Shown here piece by piece: positions 1-8,454 of a DNA stretch of 28,151 nucleotides. A program made the position numbers and the translations under genes. Within the stretch, counting starts at the first letter, position 1, and each line of letters starts with the position of its first letter. The stretch covers positions 1 through 28,151 of the forward strand of contig CALBNA010000427.1 of the NCBI GenBank assembly GCA_937896205.1, read 5' to 3'. The stretch is from an uncultured Campylobacter sp. (GTDB lineage: Bacteria > Campylobacterota > Campylobacteria > Campylobacterales > Campylobacteraceae). The notes under the pieces are model-generated. The model was not told where the DNA came from and did no database searches. It saw nothing but the letters and a program-made list of their open reading frames with translations.

Positions 1-72
1 CGTGCGCTAGGCATATAGCCTGCGGAGCGAAAATTTTGCGAAATCTCGGAAAAGCACTCGCGAGACAAGCCG

Positions 73-666
73 CTAAGGGTAAAAAAACCCGAGTATCTGC
101 GTCGCCGCCTTTTCCTCTATATACGGGATTATATAACTTGGCGAATAAAGATTCTGGCCGCTTTCGATCTCGAGATTTGTCCTTTGCTCGCTGCCGTTTG
201 CGCGGATCATCACGCTGATATAGGCTCTATAAAGATAATAATCCGTCCTGTCGTAAAAATCATCGTCAAACGGATCGCCAAAAAGCATGCCAAATCCCAT
301 GCTACGCCTGTATCCGTAGCCGCCCCAGCCGTAACCCATGCTCATGTACGCGCGCGGACGTTCGCGTCGCTCAAAGCGCTGCAAACTCGCAAAATCGCCC
401 ATTATCACGACGTCTGCGCTCTTTTGATCCATGCTTTGCGTAAAGCCGTTTTGAAGCAGTTTGTTTCGCACGGTGTTTTCTAGCGTGTTTGCGTAGCCGC
501 AGGAGTTTTTAAAGTAAACGTAGACGCTGCGAGAGGCTTTTTTCACGTCGCCGTTTGTTATAAAAATCGGCATCGTGCTTCTAGCGTAAAGCTCGGGCGT
601 GCGGGGCTCGCCGCAACCTACGAAAAAAATCGCAAATAGCAAAATAGAGAAAATTTTTAGTTTCAT
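73..666 (-). CDS. TraT-like outer-membrane lipoprotein (putative)
   Basis: A 197-residue lipoprotein. The N-terminus is a hydrophobic signal ending in FVGC, so Cys18 is the probable lipidation site. Residues 46-95 read like the TraT/complement-resistance family: a V-rich strand, then KN, then a helix ending in an AD(V/Y) strand. Residues 100-140 are rich in Gly, Tyr, Arg and Met and sit where TraT has its Gly-rich hydrophobic segment. Residues 142-155 return to a beta-like pattern. The start has a good AGGAG about 8 nt upstream. It lies downstream of the iron operon in the same direction but 109 bp away, with a hairpin between, so it may be a separate unit. The TraT assignment rests on pattern resemblance only; a generic DUF4136-like lipoprotein is an alternative. 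Confidence 0.6.
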   Translation of the reverse strand: MKLKIFSILLFAIFFVGCGEPRTPELYARSTMPIFITNGDVKKASRSVYVYFKNSCGYANTLENTVRNKLLQNGFTQSMDQKSADVVIMGDFASLQRFERRERPRAYMSMGYGWGGYGYRRSMGFGMLFGDPFDDDFYDRTDYYLYRAYISVMIRANGSEQRTNLEIESGQNLYSPSYIIPYIEEKAATQILGFFYP

Positions 667-683
667 TTCGCGTCTCCTCGCTC

Positions 684-724
684 AAATTTGACCGCCGCAA
701 ATTTAACGCGGTCGGGTCAAATTT
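684..724 (-). terminator. Long inverted repeat between the iron operon and the TraT-like gene
   Basis: AAATTTGACC (684-693) is the exact reverse complement of GGTCAAATTT (715-724), a 10-bp stem. Inside it CCGC and GCGG form a second short stem. On the minus strand it lies between the thioredoxin stop (776) and the ribosome-binding site of the lipoprotein gene. No separate U-tract follows beyond the stem's own T run. It may be a terminator, a partial terminator or a leader structure. Confidence 0.4.
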
Positions 725-775
725 AGGATCAAATTTAAGCGTATTTTACTACTAAATCTTTACGTTTGAGTAAAT

Positions 776-1273
776 TTATAATACCAGCTTGATCTCGTTT
801 TCTAGAGTGGCTTTTGGTGTAAGGCCGATGAAGCGCTTTTTGAGATTGCCCTCGCCGTCAAAGACGAAAATCGCGGGCACGCCCATCACGCCGCCCACGG
901 CCTTGCTAAAATAATCAACCGAAACCTTATCGCTAATCACGTCGTAGTCGATATGGTGCTGCCTAACCATGTCGATATCTTTATCAAATCCAAGGCTCGG
1001 TCCAAATATCCCGTAAACGCCGAATTTGTCCTTAAATTCGGAGTAAATTTCATTTACGATCGGAGCTTGCGCTACGCAGGCGCCGCAAGAAGTGCCGAAG
1101 AAAAATAGCATGTATGGCTTGCCGTCCGTTTTGAGTCGTCTGCCCTCCGGGAAATAGTGCGTATCTACGCCCTTTGGCGAGTTTAGGCTGATGTGGTGTT
1201 TGTCAAAGCCGCTATTTCCGCAGCCAACGATCATCGCCGCTGCGAAAACTAAAAATATATATTTTTTTATCAT
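776..1273 (-). CDS. TlpA/thioredoxin-family lipoprotein of the P19 iron operon
   Basis: A thioredoxin-fold, membrane-anchored periplasmic thiol-disulfide protein of 165 residues. It has a lipoprotein signal with Cys18 in IVGC, the redox motif CGAC (Cys63, Cys66) after FFFGTS, and the cis-proline in GVPAIFVF (Pro133). I start it at the ATG preceded by GGGAG rather than at an upstream TTG at 1300. The upstream start would add nine residues before the signal peptide and run into the ATPase gene. It corresponds in position and type to C. jejuni Cj1664. In this operon it probably keeps cysteines of a periplasmic partner reduced, with the Cys-rich DUF2318-like protein the obvious candidate; that partnership is inference. 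Confidence 0.85.
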   Translation of the reverse strand: MIKKYIFLVFAAAMIVGCGNSGFDKHHISLNSPKGVDTHYFPEGRRLKTDGKPYMLFFFGTSCGACVAQAPIVNEIYSEFKDKFGVYGIFGPSLGFDKDIDMVRQHHIDYDVISDKVSVDYFSKAVGGVMGVPAIFVFDGEGNLKKRFIGLTPKATLENEIKLVL

Positions 1274-1286
1274 AACTCTCCCAAAT

Positions 1287-2024
1287 TTAAACCGTCGCAA
1301 AGGCGGTTTGACCCTTTGGCTCGCTTGCTAGCCTCTCGCATGCCTCCGCGCGCTCGCCCTCGCTCACGTAGTGGATGTTTTCCATCTTGCCGTGCCTTAG
1401 ATAGACGATCTTGTCGCCAAACTGCCCAAGATCGGGGTTGTGCGTGATGAGCAGGATGGTTTTGCCTTCGCTTCGCAGCTTTTGAAATAGCTCCAAAACC
1501 ACGCGTTCGTTGGCTTCGTCTAGGTTACCAGTCGGCTCGTCGGCTATCAAGATATCAGGATCGTTGATCAGGGCACGCGCGATGCACAGACGCTGCTGCT
1601 CGCCGCCGCTAAGCTGACTCGGACGGTGATCTAGCCTATGTCCCAGTCCAACGCGCTCGAGCGCCTTTTTAGCGTCCTCTTCGTCCACGCTGCTGTGATA
1701 GTACTGCGCTATCATCACGTTTTCCACGCAGTTTAAGTATGGGATGAGGTGAAACTGCTGAAATATCAGCCCGATCTTTTCGCGGCGAAATTTGAGCGTC
1801 TCCTCGTCGCTAAGTCTGCTAGCGTCGTCTCCGCCTAGCGTGTACGTACCTGCGGTTGGCACGTCCATCAGCGAGAGGATATTTACCAGCGTACTTTTAC
1901 CGCTACCGCTTGGGCCCATTATGCTAACCCACTCGCCGGCGTTTACGTCAAATGTGATGCCCTCTAGCGCCCTTACTTCGCCAAATCTTTTTTCTATCCC
2001 GTTTAATCTTATCGCGTATTGCAT
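1287..2024 (-). CDS. ABC transporter ATP-binding protein (LolD/MacB type)
   Basis: A cytoplasmic ATPase subunit of 245 residues. Walker A is GPSGSGKST (37-45), followed by the Q-loop around 89-90, the signature LSGGEQQR (138-145), Walker B ILIADE (158-163) and the switch His in LLITHN (195). The DEPTGNLD sequence after Walker B is typical of the LolD/MacB/FtsE group, which pairs with FtsX-type permeases, as found immediately upstream here. Only one base separates it from the preceding permease stop. It is equivalent in position to Cj1663 and to FlpD of the Yersinia FetMP-Flp system. It probably drives mechanotransmission or release by the two permeases rather than classical import. Confidence 0.92.
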   Translation of the reverse strand: MQYAIRLNGIEKRFGEVRALEGITFDVNAGEWVSIMGPSGSGKSTLVNILSLMDVPTAGTYTLGGDDASRLSDEETLKFRREKIGLIFQQFHLIPYLNCVENVMIAQYYHSSVDEEDAKKALERVGLGHRLDHRPSQLSGGEQQRLCIARALINDPDILIADEPTGNLDEANERVVLELFQKLRSEGKTILLITHNPDLGQFGDKIVYLRHGKMENIHYVSEGERAEACERLASEPKGQTAFATV

Positions 2025-2025
2025 A

Positions 2026-3165
2026 TCATTCTCCTCTTAAAATATCGGCCATCTTGTTTTCCAGCGCTCGTTTGATCGGATAGATCGAGGCTACGCCAGC
2101 AAAAACGAGCGAGATAGCCATCGCTATCGGTATACTCATAAATCTAAAATCGATGCTTGAATCAAAAATCGCGTAGCCTAAAATTTGCGCCAAACCATAG
2201 CCTAAAATAGCACCCGCCAGAGCCGCCGCAAGCGCCGTGACGAAGGTCTCGACGCCGAACAAATTTAACACGTTTTTCTTACTAGCTCCAAGTGCTCTAA
2301 GCAGCGCGATCTCCTTTGAACGCGAAAACAAAATCGCGCTTAGAGTCGTGTTTACGCACATTGAAGTGATAAGCAAGATGACAAAGCTAACTAGCGCCAT
2401 CAAAAGCTTAATTTTGTCTAAAATCAGACCCTCTGATTTTGAAATTTTAGCCACGGGTTTAACCGAAATTTGCTCGTCGCTAAGGCTCTTACCAAGCTCG
2501 CTGATGTAGTCAAATTTGCCCGTCACTACGGCCTCGGCATAGTTTAACGCATTTGGCTCGTTTGCTATCTTTTGCGCCAGAGGCAGCGAGATGATGAGTA
2601 GCGAGTCCTCTTTGTCGCCGTCTTGTACGATGCCGCGGATCTTTACCTTTTCGCCCGCATTCGCGCCGATTTGCCTCACTTCGATCGTGTCGCCGACCTT
2701 AAAGCCGCTTTGTTTGGCTAGATCGGTGCCGATTAACGCATTTCTCTCGTCAAAATCAAGCGTTATGCCCTGACCTTCTTTAACCTCCAAAAACGGCTTA
2801 ACCCGCGTTAGGTCGCTAAATTTGACGCCCATAGCGATCGCAGTCGTAGGACCGATATTTACCTGCGTGAAAAGATATCCGCTTTGGCCGACTAGCTTGT
2901 CGCTTGGTATTTTGGCGATCTTTTCGTTAAATTTAGCCTCGTCTATTGCGTCGCTAACGGGGTCTGCGGGAGCGAAAACCACGTTAGCACCGTAGCTTTT
3001 TAGCTCCTTGGTTACTTTTGAGTCGATATCTAGATATACGTTTACAAAAGCCGCCGTCACGCACGCGCCAAGCAAGATAGAGACGATGATGACACCCACT
3101 CTAGCCGCGCCAAAGCGCAGGCTTTTAAAAATGACGTTATAAAAAAAGCCTTTATTTGCGATCAT
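2026..3165 (-). CDS. FtsX/MacB-type ABC permease, second subunit
   Basis: A 379-residue inner-membrane permease. One transmembrane helix near residues 20-42 is followed by a large periplasmic MacB-like domain (about 45-245) and three C-terminal helices. The C-terminal part has the family sequence SRSKEIALLRALGASKKNV between helices two and three. Its start overlaps the end of the upstream permease gene by 14 bp, indicating translational coupling. It is the counterpart of Cj1662. It is clearly related to the neighbouring 426-residue permease (same topology, similar (K)EI(A/G)LL(R/K)A(L/I)GAS motif), so the two likely form a heterodimer with the ATPase downstream. The substrate is unknown. Confidence 0.88.
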   Translation of the reverse strand: MIANKGFFYNVIFKSLRFGAARVGVIIVSILLGACVTAAFVNVYLDIDSKVTKELKSYGANVVFAPADPVSDAIDEAKFNEKIAKIPSDKLVGQSGYLFTQVNIGPTTAIAMGVKFSDLTRVKPFLEVKEGQGITLDFDERNALIGTDLAKQSGFKVGDTIEVRQIGANAGEKVKIRGIVQDGDKEDSLLIISLPLAQKIANEPNALNYAEAVVTGKFDYISELGKSLSDEQISVKPVAKISKSEGLILDKIKLLMALVSFVILLITSMCVNTTLSAILFSRSKEIALLRALGASKKNVLNLFGVETFVTALAAALAGAILGYGLAQILGYAIFDSSIDFRFMSIPIAMAISLVFAGVASIYPIKRALENKMADILRGE

Positions 3166-4432
3166 ATAGCACCTCCGCAGGCAAGAGTTTAACGACGCTT
3201 CTCATCGGCACGAGCGAGCCCGCGATCGAGATAAGAAGCGCAAAAGCGATACTAAGCGGAAGCACGATCCAAGCGATGCCGATGCCGTAGCCAAAGATAC
3301 TGTAAGCGATTATGTAGCTAAGCGCATAACCCAAAAACGCACCCAAAATGCCCGCAAAAAACGCCACGACTAGGCTTTCGCTCGCAAAAAGGGCGTAAAT
3401 TTCAAAGTTGCTCGCGCCTATGGCTTTTAGTAGGCCGATCTCTTTTTTGCGTCTGTAAATTTCGCTAGTCATCAGCGAGGTGATGCCGATAGAGGAGACC
3501 GCCAGCGCGATGACACTAACGATACCCATTAGGCTTTGGATTTTTTTCACGATATTACTCTCAGCGTCGCTTACCTGCATCATCGCCTTTGCTGCAACGC
3601 CCGCGTAGTTCTCCTCGATCTGATAGGCTATGGAGCTAACATAGGCCGAGCAGTACCACATGTCGTATTCGGCGCTGTCTAGGTTATCTAGGTTTCGCCT
3701 AGCCTTGACGGAGAGGTCGTTTTCCGGGATCGTCATCGCCGAAACCTCGGCTTTTGAGTATTGTCCCGGCTTGCCTAAAAGCTCCTGGGCTAGCTTTAGC
3801 GAGGTTACGATCTTATAGCTCTCTTCGCCGGCTCCTTTTAGCACGCCCGCGATTTTTACGCTACGACCGTTTAAATTTAGCTCGCCGCCGACGCTCAAAT
3901 TTCGCTTCGCGGCTAAATTTTCGCCTACGAGTACGTTTTGCGTATCGTCGTCCTCTATCCATTTGCCCTCAACCGCCCAAAAGCCAAATAGCGTTTTCAC
4001 GCCCGTTTTAAACTCCGGCTCGTCGGCCACGTTTGCAAATTTATCAAACCAAGTGCCAGTGATTTGGTATTTTTCGCCGCTAGCGTCTTTTACCTCGCCA
4101 TTTAAAAACGGCGCAAACGCCACGATGTTGTTTCGCCAAAAAATTTCCTTGATCTTATGCAAATCCTCTTCGTTTAGGTAGTTTTGGGATTTTAGCGGGG
4201 TGAAATTTTTGCCCTCGATCTCGATAGCTAGCGCTTCGCCCTTTGGCAAGACGACGATGTTTGAGCCGTATCCGCGCAGCTCGCTAGCGATCTGATCGCC
4301 GATTTTTAGCGTGATATTTAGCATACAAGCGATCAAAACCGTCGCCAAAAGTATGGTGATAAAGGCCATTCCTTTTTGCACCTTCGAGCCGGTGATCGAG
4401 CTTTTTATGAGCCTTAGTTGCATATTTTTCAT
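3152..4432 (-). CDS. FtsX/MacB-type ABC permease, first subunit
   Basis: A 426-residue inner-membrane permease. An N-terminal transmembrane helix (about 20-45) precedes a periplasmic domain, and three C-terminal helices surround the motif RRKKEIGLLKAIGASNFEI. The ATG overlaps the TGA of the DUF2318-like gene as ATGA, so translation is coupled. A second ATG three codons on (MQLRLIK) is a possible alternative start. It is the Cj1661 equivalent in the P19 operon. FtsX/MacB permeases usually move no substrate through a channel. They transmit ATP-driven motion to periplasmic domains, which fits a role in releasing or handing over iron; that role is inference. Confidence 0.88.
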   Translation of the reverse strand: MKNMQLRLIKSSITGSKVQKGMAFITILLATVLIACMLNITLKIGDQIASELRGYGSNIVVLPKGEALAIEIEGKNFTPLKSQNYLNEEDLHKIKEIFWRNNIVAFAPFLNGEVKDASGEKYQITGTWFDKFANVADEPEFKTGVKTLFGFWAVEGKWIEDDDTQNVLVGENLAAKRNLSVGGELNLNGRSVKIAGVLKGAGEESYKIVTSLKLAQELLGKPGQYSKAEVSAMTIPENDLSVKARRNLDNLDSAEYDMWYCSAYVSSIAYQIEENYAGVAAKAMMQVSDAESNIVKKIQSLMGIVSVIALAVSSIGITSLMTSEIYRRKKEIGLLKAIGASNFEIYALFASESLVVAFFAGILGAFLGYALSYIIAYSIFGYGIGIAWIVLPLSIAFALLISIAGSLVPMRSVVKLLPAEVLYDRK

Positions 4433-5796
4433 TTTAAAGTCCCGTTTATATCGACGTATTTTTCTGGATTGGCTTCAAATTCCGCCTGAGTTTTTTCGTT
4501 TTCAAAGAAATACGTCCTGTTGTAGTATAAATAAGATTTCGAGCCGATATTGCTTACTTTCTTGCGGCTTACCGGATCTAGCACCGTTTTTTCGACGACT
4601 TTTGAGAAGTAGTTCGCGCCGCTTTGGATAGTATCTAGCGTCACGGTTATAAATTTGCCGTCAAATTCAAAAGGCATAGGTATCGGGTTGCAACCGCCCT
4701 CTTTGCCGACTGACGGCAAGAAAATACGTACGTTGCACGAGATGCAGATGAGATCGCCGCCCTTTTTGACGTAGCCCATATCGCCGCATATCGCGCAGGC
4801 GTCAAAGACGATGATCGGCGAAGCGCGGTCTGAAAAGCGGTTTAAAAGAAAAAACCTTATCTCCCTGCCCTCGTCGTTTATGTAGGCGTAGCGGTGTAGT
4901 TCATTGTCGGCTAGCTCTTGGACGTCAAATTTAAACTCGTTGTTTACGGGTTCTACTACGATAGGATCTGAGATCTCAGGCGGTTTAGATGCGTGTAGGT
5001 CGTAGTAGAGTCCGAAAATCAGAGCCGTAACGACGATAGCTATGCTGCTTTTTGAGTTTGCCGCCATAAAATTTCTAGCCGCGTTATTAAATCTAAATTT
5101 ATTTGAGCCCACGACTGATTTTACCAGCGGAGCCGGGCGTTTTTTGAAATTTATAACCGCCAAAACCAAAACTAAAAAGATGAAAAAATACTGCGCAAAC
5201 GTCGTATAATAAATGCCCTTAGCCACGAGCGAGAGCGCCCACGGATACGTAGGTATCATGCCCGCTCGCATAAACTCAAGCCCCGTGTTTGAAATAGCCT
5301 GCACTATCAAAACCGCAAGTAAAAGAAGCGAAAACGTCCGTAAGACGTGCTTGCATAGACACTCTTTTAAATTTGAAACGACGAAAAATAAAATCAGTAA
5401 AAGCAAAAACGCAAATATCATCAAAAATAGGCTGATGATAGACTGCGTGTCGAGCAGCTCGCCGGCAAATACCGGAAAATTCGCGCTAGCGTGAGCGTAC
5501 GTGAGGCCGTAGCCCGCACCGAGAGCGAAAAACGTTATCATCTTTGCAGGGTTAAATTTGATAAAAATCCAAAGCGCGCTAACTAGCAAAAATACCAAAG
5601 TAGCCGCGTCAAACACCATTTTCACGCCGACGTCGTGAAGCGTGAGTCTAGCGATCTTAAAAACGACTATGCCTGCAGCAATACCCAAAACCGAGGGTAG
5701 AAACAGCGCTTTTAGGCTCTTTTTGTCGTTGTTTAACGCTGCAAAAAGGACAAATCCCAGTAACGATGAGATAACTTGGACGAAATATATAGACAT
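4429..5796 (-). CDS. Polytopic Cys-rich DUF2318-like protein with C-terminal YHS-like domain
   Basis: A 455-residue membrane protein with about eight hydrophobic segments in residues 1-265. A C-terminal soluble part follows. It holds CAIC (334, 337) and CISC (351, 354) plus Cys369 in GGCNP, the metal-binding pattern of the DUF2318 'Fe-S membrane' family (Cj1660 in C. jejuni, FlpA in Yersinia). Residues about 403-450 (from VLDPVS through YLYYNRTYFFEN to ANPEKYV) match the outline of a YHS domain but lack its usual cysteines. An AGGGA lies before the ATG, 65 bp after the p19 stop. It is a likely periplasm-facing redox or metal-handling partner of P19 and the thioredoxin. The function is not established. 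Confidence 0.8.
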   Translation of the reverse strand: MSIYFVQVISSLLGFVLFAALNNDKKSLKALFLPSVLGIAAGIVVFKIARLTLHDVGVKMVFDAATLVFLLVSALWIFIKFNPAKMITFFALGAGYGLTYAHASANFPVFAGELLDTQSIISLFLMIFAFLLLLILFFVVSNLKECLCKHVLRTFSLLLLAVLIVQAISNTGLEFMRAGMIPTYPWALSLVAKGIYYTTFAQYFFIFLVLVLAVINFKKRPAPLVKSVVGSNKFRFNNAARNFMAANSKSSIAIVVTALIFGLYYDLHASKPPEISDPIVVEPVNNEFKFDVQELADNELHRYAYINDEGREIRFFLLNRFSDRASPIIVFDACAICGDMGYVKKGGDLICISCNVRIFLPSVGKEGGCNPIPMPFEFDGKFITVTLDTIQSGANYFSKVVEKTVLDPVSRKKVSNIGSKSYLYYNRTYFFENEKTQAEFEANPEKYVDINGTLK

Positions 5797-5836
5797 GATT
5801 ATCCCTAAAATTTGAGAATTTAAGTGAAATTTAGAG

Positions 5837-5859
5837 CGGGCTTAGCCGCTCTAAGCCCG
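5837..5859 (-). terminator. Stable hairpin directly after the p19 stop codon
   Basis: CGGGCTTAG (5837-5845) and CTAAGCCCG (5851-5859) form a perfect 9-bp stem with a 5-nt loop, 3 nt past the p19 stop. A competing stem AGAGCGG (5833-5839) / CCGCTCT (5846-5852) overlaps it. No U-tract follows on the minus strand. It is therefore more likely a 3'-end stabiliser or partial terminator that makes p19 more abundant than downstream genes. Confidence 0.5.
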
Positions 5860-5861
5860 AA

Positions 5862-6383
5862 TTATTTAGCAGGCGCCCCGGTATATTGGAACTTATAAGT
5901 CGTAGTGAAAGGCTCAAACCATTTACCTACGCCGGTTTCTTTATCCGCATGGCGACCGAAGCCTTGTTTTTCAGGATTTTCTATATGAAATTTTAGCTCG
6001 TAGTTGCCCACGCCCGTATCCATTTTTAGGTTGGCTCCGTAGTGAGGACCGTCTTGGGCGACCATAGGCATAAACGTACCTTTTTTAACTTTGCCGTTAT
6101 CTAGGTTTTTTAGCTCGTAATTAACTTTTAGATAAGGGATCCACTCGCCCGCCGCAAAACCGTTTTTATTTCCCTCGATAGCGTGGATGTCGGCCTCTAG
6201 GTGGATGTCTGCTTTACTAGGAGCTAGGTCGATGCCTTTTGGCTCCATGTCGATCGGCTCTAGATAAACCGCAGCTATCTCCATACCGTTGATCTCTACC
6301 GGATCGCCGATAGGAAACTCGCCTGCTAAGACTACTGAAGCAGCAAGGCTAAATGCCAAAGCTGTTTTAACAAATTTGTTCAT
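5862..6383 (-). CDS. p19: P19 periplasmic iron/copper-binding protein
   Basis: The periplasmic metal-binding protein of the FTR1-linked iron system (FetP family), 173 residues. A cleavable signal (VVLA then GEF) covers residues 1-20. The conserved P19 features are visible: the early acidic stretch EPIDMEPKG, HLEADIH (His61, His67), WIPYL, FMPMVAQDGPHYG (Met105, Met107, His114) and NYELKFHIENP (His133). These supply the Cu/Fe ligands known from C. jejuni P19 and the E. coli homologue FetP. It has an AGGAG site and lies 73 bp after FTR1. In C. jejuni the orthologue (Cj1659) is Fur-regulated and needed for growth under iron limitation. The assignment is secure. Confidence 0.96.
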   Translation of the reverse strand: MNKFVKTALAFSLAASVVLAGEFPIGDPVEINGMEIAAVYLEPIDMEPKGIDLAPSKADIHLEADIHAIEGNKNGFAAGEWIPYLKVNYELKNLDNGKVKKGTFMPMVAQDGPHYGANLKMDTGVGNYELKFHIENPEKQGFGRHADKETGVGKWFEPFTTTYKFQYTGAPAK

Positions 6384-6456
6384 GTTTTCTCCTTCAATTG
6401 GTTTGTAAATTTATTTTTAAGCCTCGCAGCAACCCGCGAAGCTAGAAACGTCAAAT

Positions 6457-8421
6457 TTAAGCCTCTTTGGCTTGCTTTTTTTTCATTATGATCACGCCGA
6501 TGATTAGCGCTGCTATCATGATAGTCTGCGGTACTAAGCTCTCGTAGTACGGATAAATGCCTAGCCATTCGATAGTCGGGAAGCCTTCGATCTTGGTCGG
6601 AACGAAAATTTTACCCTCGACGAACTCCATAAGCCCCTTGCCCACAAACACGATCGACATATAAAAAATGATCGCCGAAGTGACCAAGAAAAACGGCTTA
6701 ATCGGGATTTTTATAGCAAAAATTTTAAACACGTAGTAAGTAACTAGCAAGACAACGAGTCCTACTACAAATCCCAGAGCTATCATCGAGTAGCCTGCGC
6801 TATCTTTAGCGTCAAAAATCAGCGCCTGATAGAAAAGCACGGTCTCCGCGCCCTCTCTAAATACGGCTAAAAATACCGTCCACCAAAGCGCCTTAGCAGA
6901 GCCTGCGGATATCGACTCGCTGACATGGCTTTGGATATATTTGCTCCATTTTTTCGCGCCCGCATTTGAAAGTAGCCAAAAACCGACGTAAAAGAGCAGT
7001 CCCACGGCGATAAGCATCACCGCGCCCTCCATCACCTCTCTTTTTTGACCAGCAGCGTCGGCAAATATCAAATTCATAATCCACGCCATAACAAAGCTTA
7101 ACACGACCGCTACGGCAAGCGAGCTATAAACGATACTCATGCGTTTTTCGTTGCCGGTTTTTAGTAGATACGCCACGACGGCCGCTACGATGATGAGCGC
7201 CTCAAAGCCCTCGCGAAGTATGATCGTAAGCGCATAAAGAAATAGCGCCCAAGGCGAGCTGCTGCCGCTTGTTTTTTCTAGCGCGGCGTCTAAATTTGCG
7301 CCTAGATTATCGGCTGCTTGCTGGAGTCTCTCGACGCTCACGCCCGCTTTCATCAGCGCGACTACTTCGCCGAAATTTCCTTCTATCTTAGTTTTTAGGC
7401 CGACGTCTATCGCGCCTACTTTGTTTTCCATGCCGCTACCTTCGAACTCGTCGAAGTAAATATCCTGCGCATCGCTCATAGCTTTAGCTACGTCTTTTGC
7501 GGCGTAAAGTTTGATCGCATCGGCGATTTTTGCCTTTATGTTTGCAACGACTGGCGCAAAATCAGTAGCCGCGTCATCCTCGGCGCTATCAGGTAAAACC
7601 ACGTTGGTAGCTAGCGAGCCCGAGTCCATAGGCAGCTTGGCTACGTTTTCGTATATCAGCGCGTCAAGCTCGTCCAAATTTGACTTTAGCACGTCGACTG
7701 CTACGTCGTTGTTTATCGCTATTATCGCAGTACCCATTCGCTTTTGGATGTCGCCGTCGATGCCCTGACCGCCGTTTATAAATCTACGGATAGCCTCTTC
7801 TAGCTTCGTGTTTCGATATAGCTCAAATTTAGCTTTGTTGTTTATCTGCTGTTTTGCTGCGTCTTTATCGCCCTTTTCGTAAGCCGCGGCCGCAGCGCTA
7901 AGGGCTGTTTTTATGTCGTTATAAACCACTTGCCAGTGCGGCTCGATAGCGGCGCTACTTGCAGGTTGCGCCGTAGTTTGGCTAGCCTCAGTAGCCTTAG
8001 CGGTCTGTGCGGCGTCCGCGTTTTTAGGATCGGAGTATTCGCCCACTAGCTTGTGACCGGTGTTTATGACAGGCAAAACCTCATCCATCTCTTTGTTTAG
8101 ATCGTCCATTATCGCTTGTATCTCTTCTACGGATTTTTTAGCGATGATGGCTTTGCGGATCTTGCCGAATTTAGACTCCATCGAGTAGGCTTTTTTCTGC
8201 CCCAAATTTACCCTGATTGCCGCTTCGATGTTTTCAAAATGCCCAAAATACGCATTTTGCGTGGTGGTTTTTGCCTCGTCGATCTTGCCCTCTTTATACT
8301 GCTGCATAATGCTTACGAACGAATCTTTTATGCTCTGTATCTCAGGGCCGTAGTCGGTATCGGCTGCATTTAGCATAAAAGGGATAAAAACCGCGAGTAT
8401 AAATTTTAAAAATTTGCTCAT
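6457..8421 (-). CDS. ftr1: FTR1-family iron permease with triplicated periplasmic domain
   Basis: An inner-membrane iron permease of 654 residues (FetM/FTR1; C. jejuni Cj1658). The signal peptide covers residues 1-20. A large periplasmic region holds three related helical modules (about 26-115, 165-260, 290-382). Each follows the scheme Y-x-x-x-(G/D)-x-x-x-A, an aromatic-acidic helix, then a regularly spaced second helix pair. The membrane domain starts at about 391 and contains both FTR1 signatures: REGFE (403-407) and REGAE (522-526), the iron-ligand Glu motifs. It ends with a Lys-rich tail (MKKKQAKEA). It is the first gene of the P19 operon, with its own promoter and TATCAA repeats upstream. 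Confidence 0.95.
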   Translation of the reverse strand: MSKFLKFILAVFIPFMLNAADTDYGPEIQSIKDSFVSIMQQYKEGKIDEAKTTTQNAYFGHFENIEAAIRVNLGQKKAYSMESKFGKIRKAIIAKKSVEEIQAIMDDLNKEMDEVLPVINTGHKLVGEYSDPKNADAAQTAKATEASQTTAQPASSAAIEPHWQVVYNDIKTALSAAAAAYEKGDKDAAKQQINNKAKFELYRNTKLEEAIRRFINGGQGIDGDIQKRMGTAIIAINNDVAVDVLKSNLDELDALIYENVAKLPMDSGSLATNVVLPDSAEDDAATDFAPVVANIKAKIADAIKLYAAKDVAKAMSDAQDIYFDEFEGSGMENKVGAIDVGLKTKIEGNFGEVVALMKAGVSVERLQQAADNLGANLDAALEKTSGSSSPWALFLYALTIILREGFEALIIVAAVVAYLLKTGNEKRMSIVYSSLAVAVVLSFVMAWIMNLIFADAAGQKREVMEGAVMLIAVGLLFYVGFWLLSNAGAKKWSKYIQSHVSESISAGSAKALWWTVFLAVFREGAETVLFYQALIFDAKDSAGYSMIALGFVVGLVVLLVTYYVFKIFAIKIPIKPFFLVTSAIIFYMSIVFVGKGLMEFVEGKIFVPTKIEGFPTIEWLGIYPYYESLVPQTIMIAALIIGVIIMKKKQAKEA

Positions 8422-8454
8422 AAAAAACTCCGATAAAATATGTTTTAAGCAGCT

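Noticed and set aside
1274..1300. TTG-initiated extension of the thioredoxin lipoprotein
   Set aside because: It would displace the lipoprotein signal from the N-terminus; the ATG at 1273 has a better ribosome-binding site.
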